Of a stretch of DNA of 23,248 bases, positions 22,438-23,248 are shown piece by piece. Source of the stretch: a virus. Under the pieces are notes generated by a model, which did not search any database, was not told where the DNA came from, and saw only the letters and a program-made list of their open reading frames with translations. Location of the stretch: positions 1 to 23,248 of the IMG/VR virus record IMGVR_UViG_3300010885_054611; one strand, 5' to 3'. Position numbers and translations under genes: made by a program. Position 1 is the first letter of the stretch; each line of letters opens with the position of its first letter.

Positions 22438-22456
22438 TCTTCTAAGAAATAGAAGA
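22438..22456 (+). repeat. Inverted repeat (hairpin) downstream of gene 22
   Basis: TCTTCT (22438-22443) and AGAAGA (22451-22456) are perfectly complementary around a 7-base loop. The stem is AT-rich and the 3' side is followed by TTTATTG, so any terminator activity would be weak. Confidence 0.4.
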
Positions 22457-22466
22457 TTTATTGTTG

Positions 22467-22479
22467 AGGGGTTTCCCCT
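22467..22479 (+). repeat. Perfect AGGGG-TTT-CCCCT hairpin in the leader of the major capsid gene
   Basis: Five perfect base pairs, four of them G-C, around a TTT loop, the only such GC-rich palindrome I noticed in an otherwise AT-rich stretch. No U-run follows, so it is not a standard intrinsic terminator. It lies 42 bases before the gp23 start. It may stabilise or process the capsid mRNA. Confidence 0.45.
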
Positions 22480-22521
22480 GAATAGATAATAAGGTCGACA
22501 AATAGAAAGAAATTTTAAACT

Positions 22522-23248
22522 ATGTCAAAACAAATCCGTCCCTCACAGTCCTACATCGACGAGAGAAGCGCTAAGACATTGCTTGAGAAGTGGAGTCCAG
22601 TATTGGATTACACATCCAACAACGTTGCAGCGATCGAAGACGATCACACCCGCCTCAATACTGCCATTCTTCTTGAGAACCAAGAGAAGTGGTGCTTTGA
22701 AGCCAGCAATGCTGGTGGCGGTACAGGTGGCGTTTTCTCGAATAGCACAATCAATGCGGGTACCTACGGCAATCAGTTCCCATCACAGAACGATGCCGCA
22801 TACGCCCAAAACGATTCGCGCCTTCCGAAGATCCTCATTCCGATGATTAGACGTACATTCCCTGAGCTTATCACTAACGAAATCGTTGGTGTTCAGCCTA
22901 TGAGTGGCCCAGTCGGTCTTGCTTTTGCACTCCGTTATAAGTACGAAGGTCAAAACCTTGGTTACGCAAGCGCGTCCACAGGCCTTGATGCATCGGGTAA
23001 TTCCCAATACAACACAGGCAACAACTCGCTCTCAGGTAACCCAGAGCTTGGCTATCAGTACCTCAACACAGCCTTCACCGGTGCTAGCAGTCTTGCTCTC
23101 TCCGGTAACAGCTATTTCACAATGCTTCCACAGGACACAGGTGTTGCCGCTCTTCTCAGCCAGTTTGAGCTCAGCAGTAACATTCCTCAGATCGTGGTTA
23201 GCTTTGAAAAGACAGCAGTTGAAGCCGGCACCCGCCGTCTTGCAGCTC
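22522..23248 (+). CDS. 23: Major capsid protein, T4 gp23-like (5' part)
   Basis: The frame from ATG 22522 (MSKQIRPSQSY) is open to the window edge: 242 codons, partial. YIDERSAKTLLEKWSPVLD (11-29) and AILLENQEKW (48-57) resemble the N-terminal region removed in T4, where LLNKWKPLLE and FENQEK occupy the same places. RLPKILIPMIRRTFPELI (about 100-117) and VGVQPMSGPVGLAFALRYKY (about 122-141) are core gp23 signatures. gp21 could cleave after E60 (FE/A), followed by a Gly-rich ASNAGGGTGG, but the site is not a strict I/L-x-E. This protein builds the capsid hexamers. The gene uses clearly more C-ending codons than the rest of the window, as expected for a very highly expressed protein. Confidence 0.93.
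   Translation, partial: MSKQIRPSQSYIDERSAKTLLEKWSPVLDYTSNNVAAIEDDHTRLNTAILLENQEKWCFEASNAGGGTGGVFSNSTINAGTYGNQFPSQNDAAYAQNDSRLPKILIPMIRRTFPELITNEIVGVQPMSGPVGLAFALRYKYEGQNLGYASASTGLDASGNSQYNTGNNSLSGNPELGYQYLNTAFTGASSLALSGNSYFTMLPQDTGVAALLSQFELSSNIPQIVVSFEKTAVEAGTRRLAA

Noticed and set aside
22467-22479. GGGG-TTT-CCCC hairpin as an intrinsic terminator after gene 22
   Set aside because: No run of T follows on either strand, and the stem is only five pairs. Kept as a leader hairpin instead.
1-23248. CRISPR arrays, insertion sequences, integrase or attachment sites
   Set aside because: No regularly spaced repeats, transposase-like frames or long direct repeats were noticed. The window looks like a continuous lytic phage genome segment.

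Overview
The window is part of the genome of a tailed, contractile-tail (myovirus) phage of the broad T4 group. The right third carries a recognisable T4-type virion module on the + strand: tail sheath stabiliser (gp15), portal (gp20), a neck protein (gp13-like), head-completion nuclease (gp4-like), prohead protease (gp21), a small core protein, scaffold (gp22) and the 5' part of the major capsid gene (gp23), which runs off the right edge. The DNA is AT-rich, most genes have no obvious Shine-Dalgarno sequence, and QueD/QueE-like, PhoH-like and clamp-loader genes are present. This fits an environmental, possibly marine, T4-like phage distant from T4 itself. I cannot name the host.

Layout. 1-3625: deazaguanine/nucleotide genes (QueD-like with a proline-rich tail, an unknown protein, QueE, a P-loop kinase-like protein), with an opposite-strand PhoH-like gene whose reading frame is broken by an in-frame TAA. 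3626-4345: a virion or tail-fibre-like protein on the minus strand. 4367-12243: a tightly packed sugar block on the + strand with seven glycosyltransferase-like proteins, one SAM methyltransferase, a fused HAD phosphatase-nucleotidyltransferase and a short glycerophosphodiesterase-like protein, many joined by 4-20 base overlaps. 12305-16049: DUF366-like protein, clamp-loader small subunit (gp62-like), GroES/gp31-like co-chaperonin, a DUF2693-like protein, an unknown protein and a DinG/XPD-type iron-sulfur helicase. 16075-23248: the virion module.

How the parts may work together. QueD and QueE catalyse consecutive steps toward 7-carboxy-7-deazaguanine, so the phage may supply part of a 7-deazaguanine pathway for DNA or tRNA; the remaining enzymes are not in the window. 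The sugar block looks able to prepare an activated sugar (phosphatase plus nucleotidyltransferase), transfer several residues and methylate the product. Its target, whether virion protein, DNA or host surface glycan, cannot be read from the sequence.

The most notable non-coding pattern is at the promoters. Many genes that are not translationally coupled have a -10-type element only 3-7 bases before the start codon: TAAATA (T4-late type) at five genes, TATTAT/TATACT with a matching -35 at three, TATAAT at one and a weaker TACTAT at one. If transcription starts at the usual distance, these mRNAs would be leaderless or nearly so.
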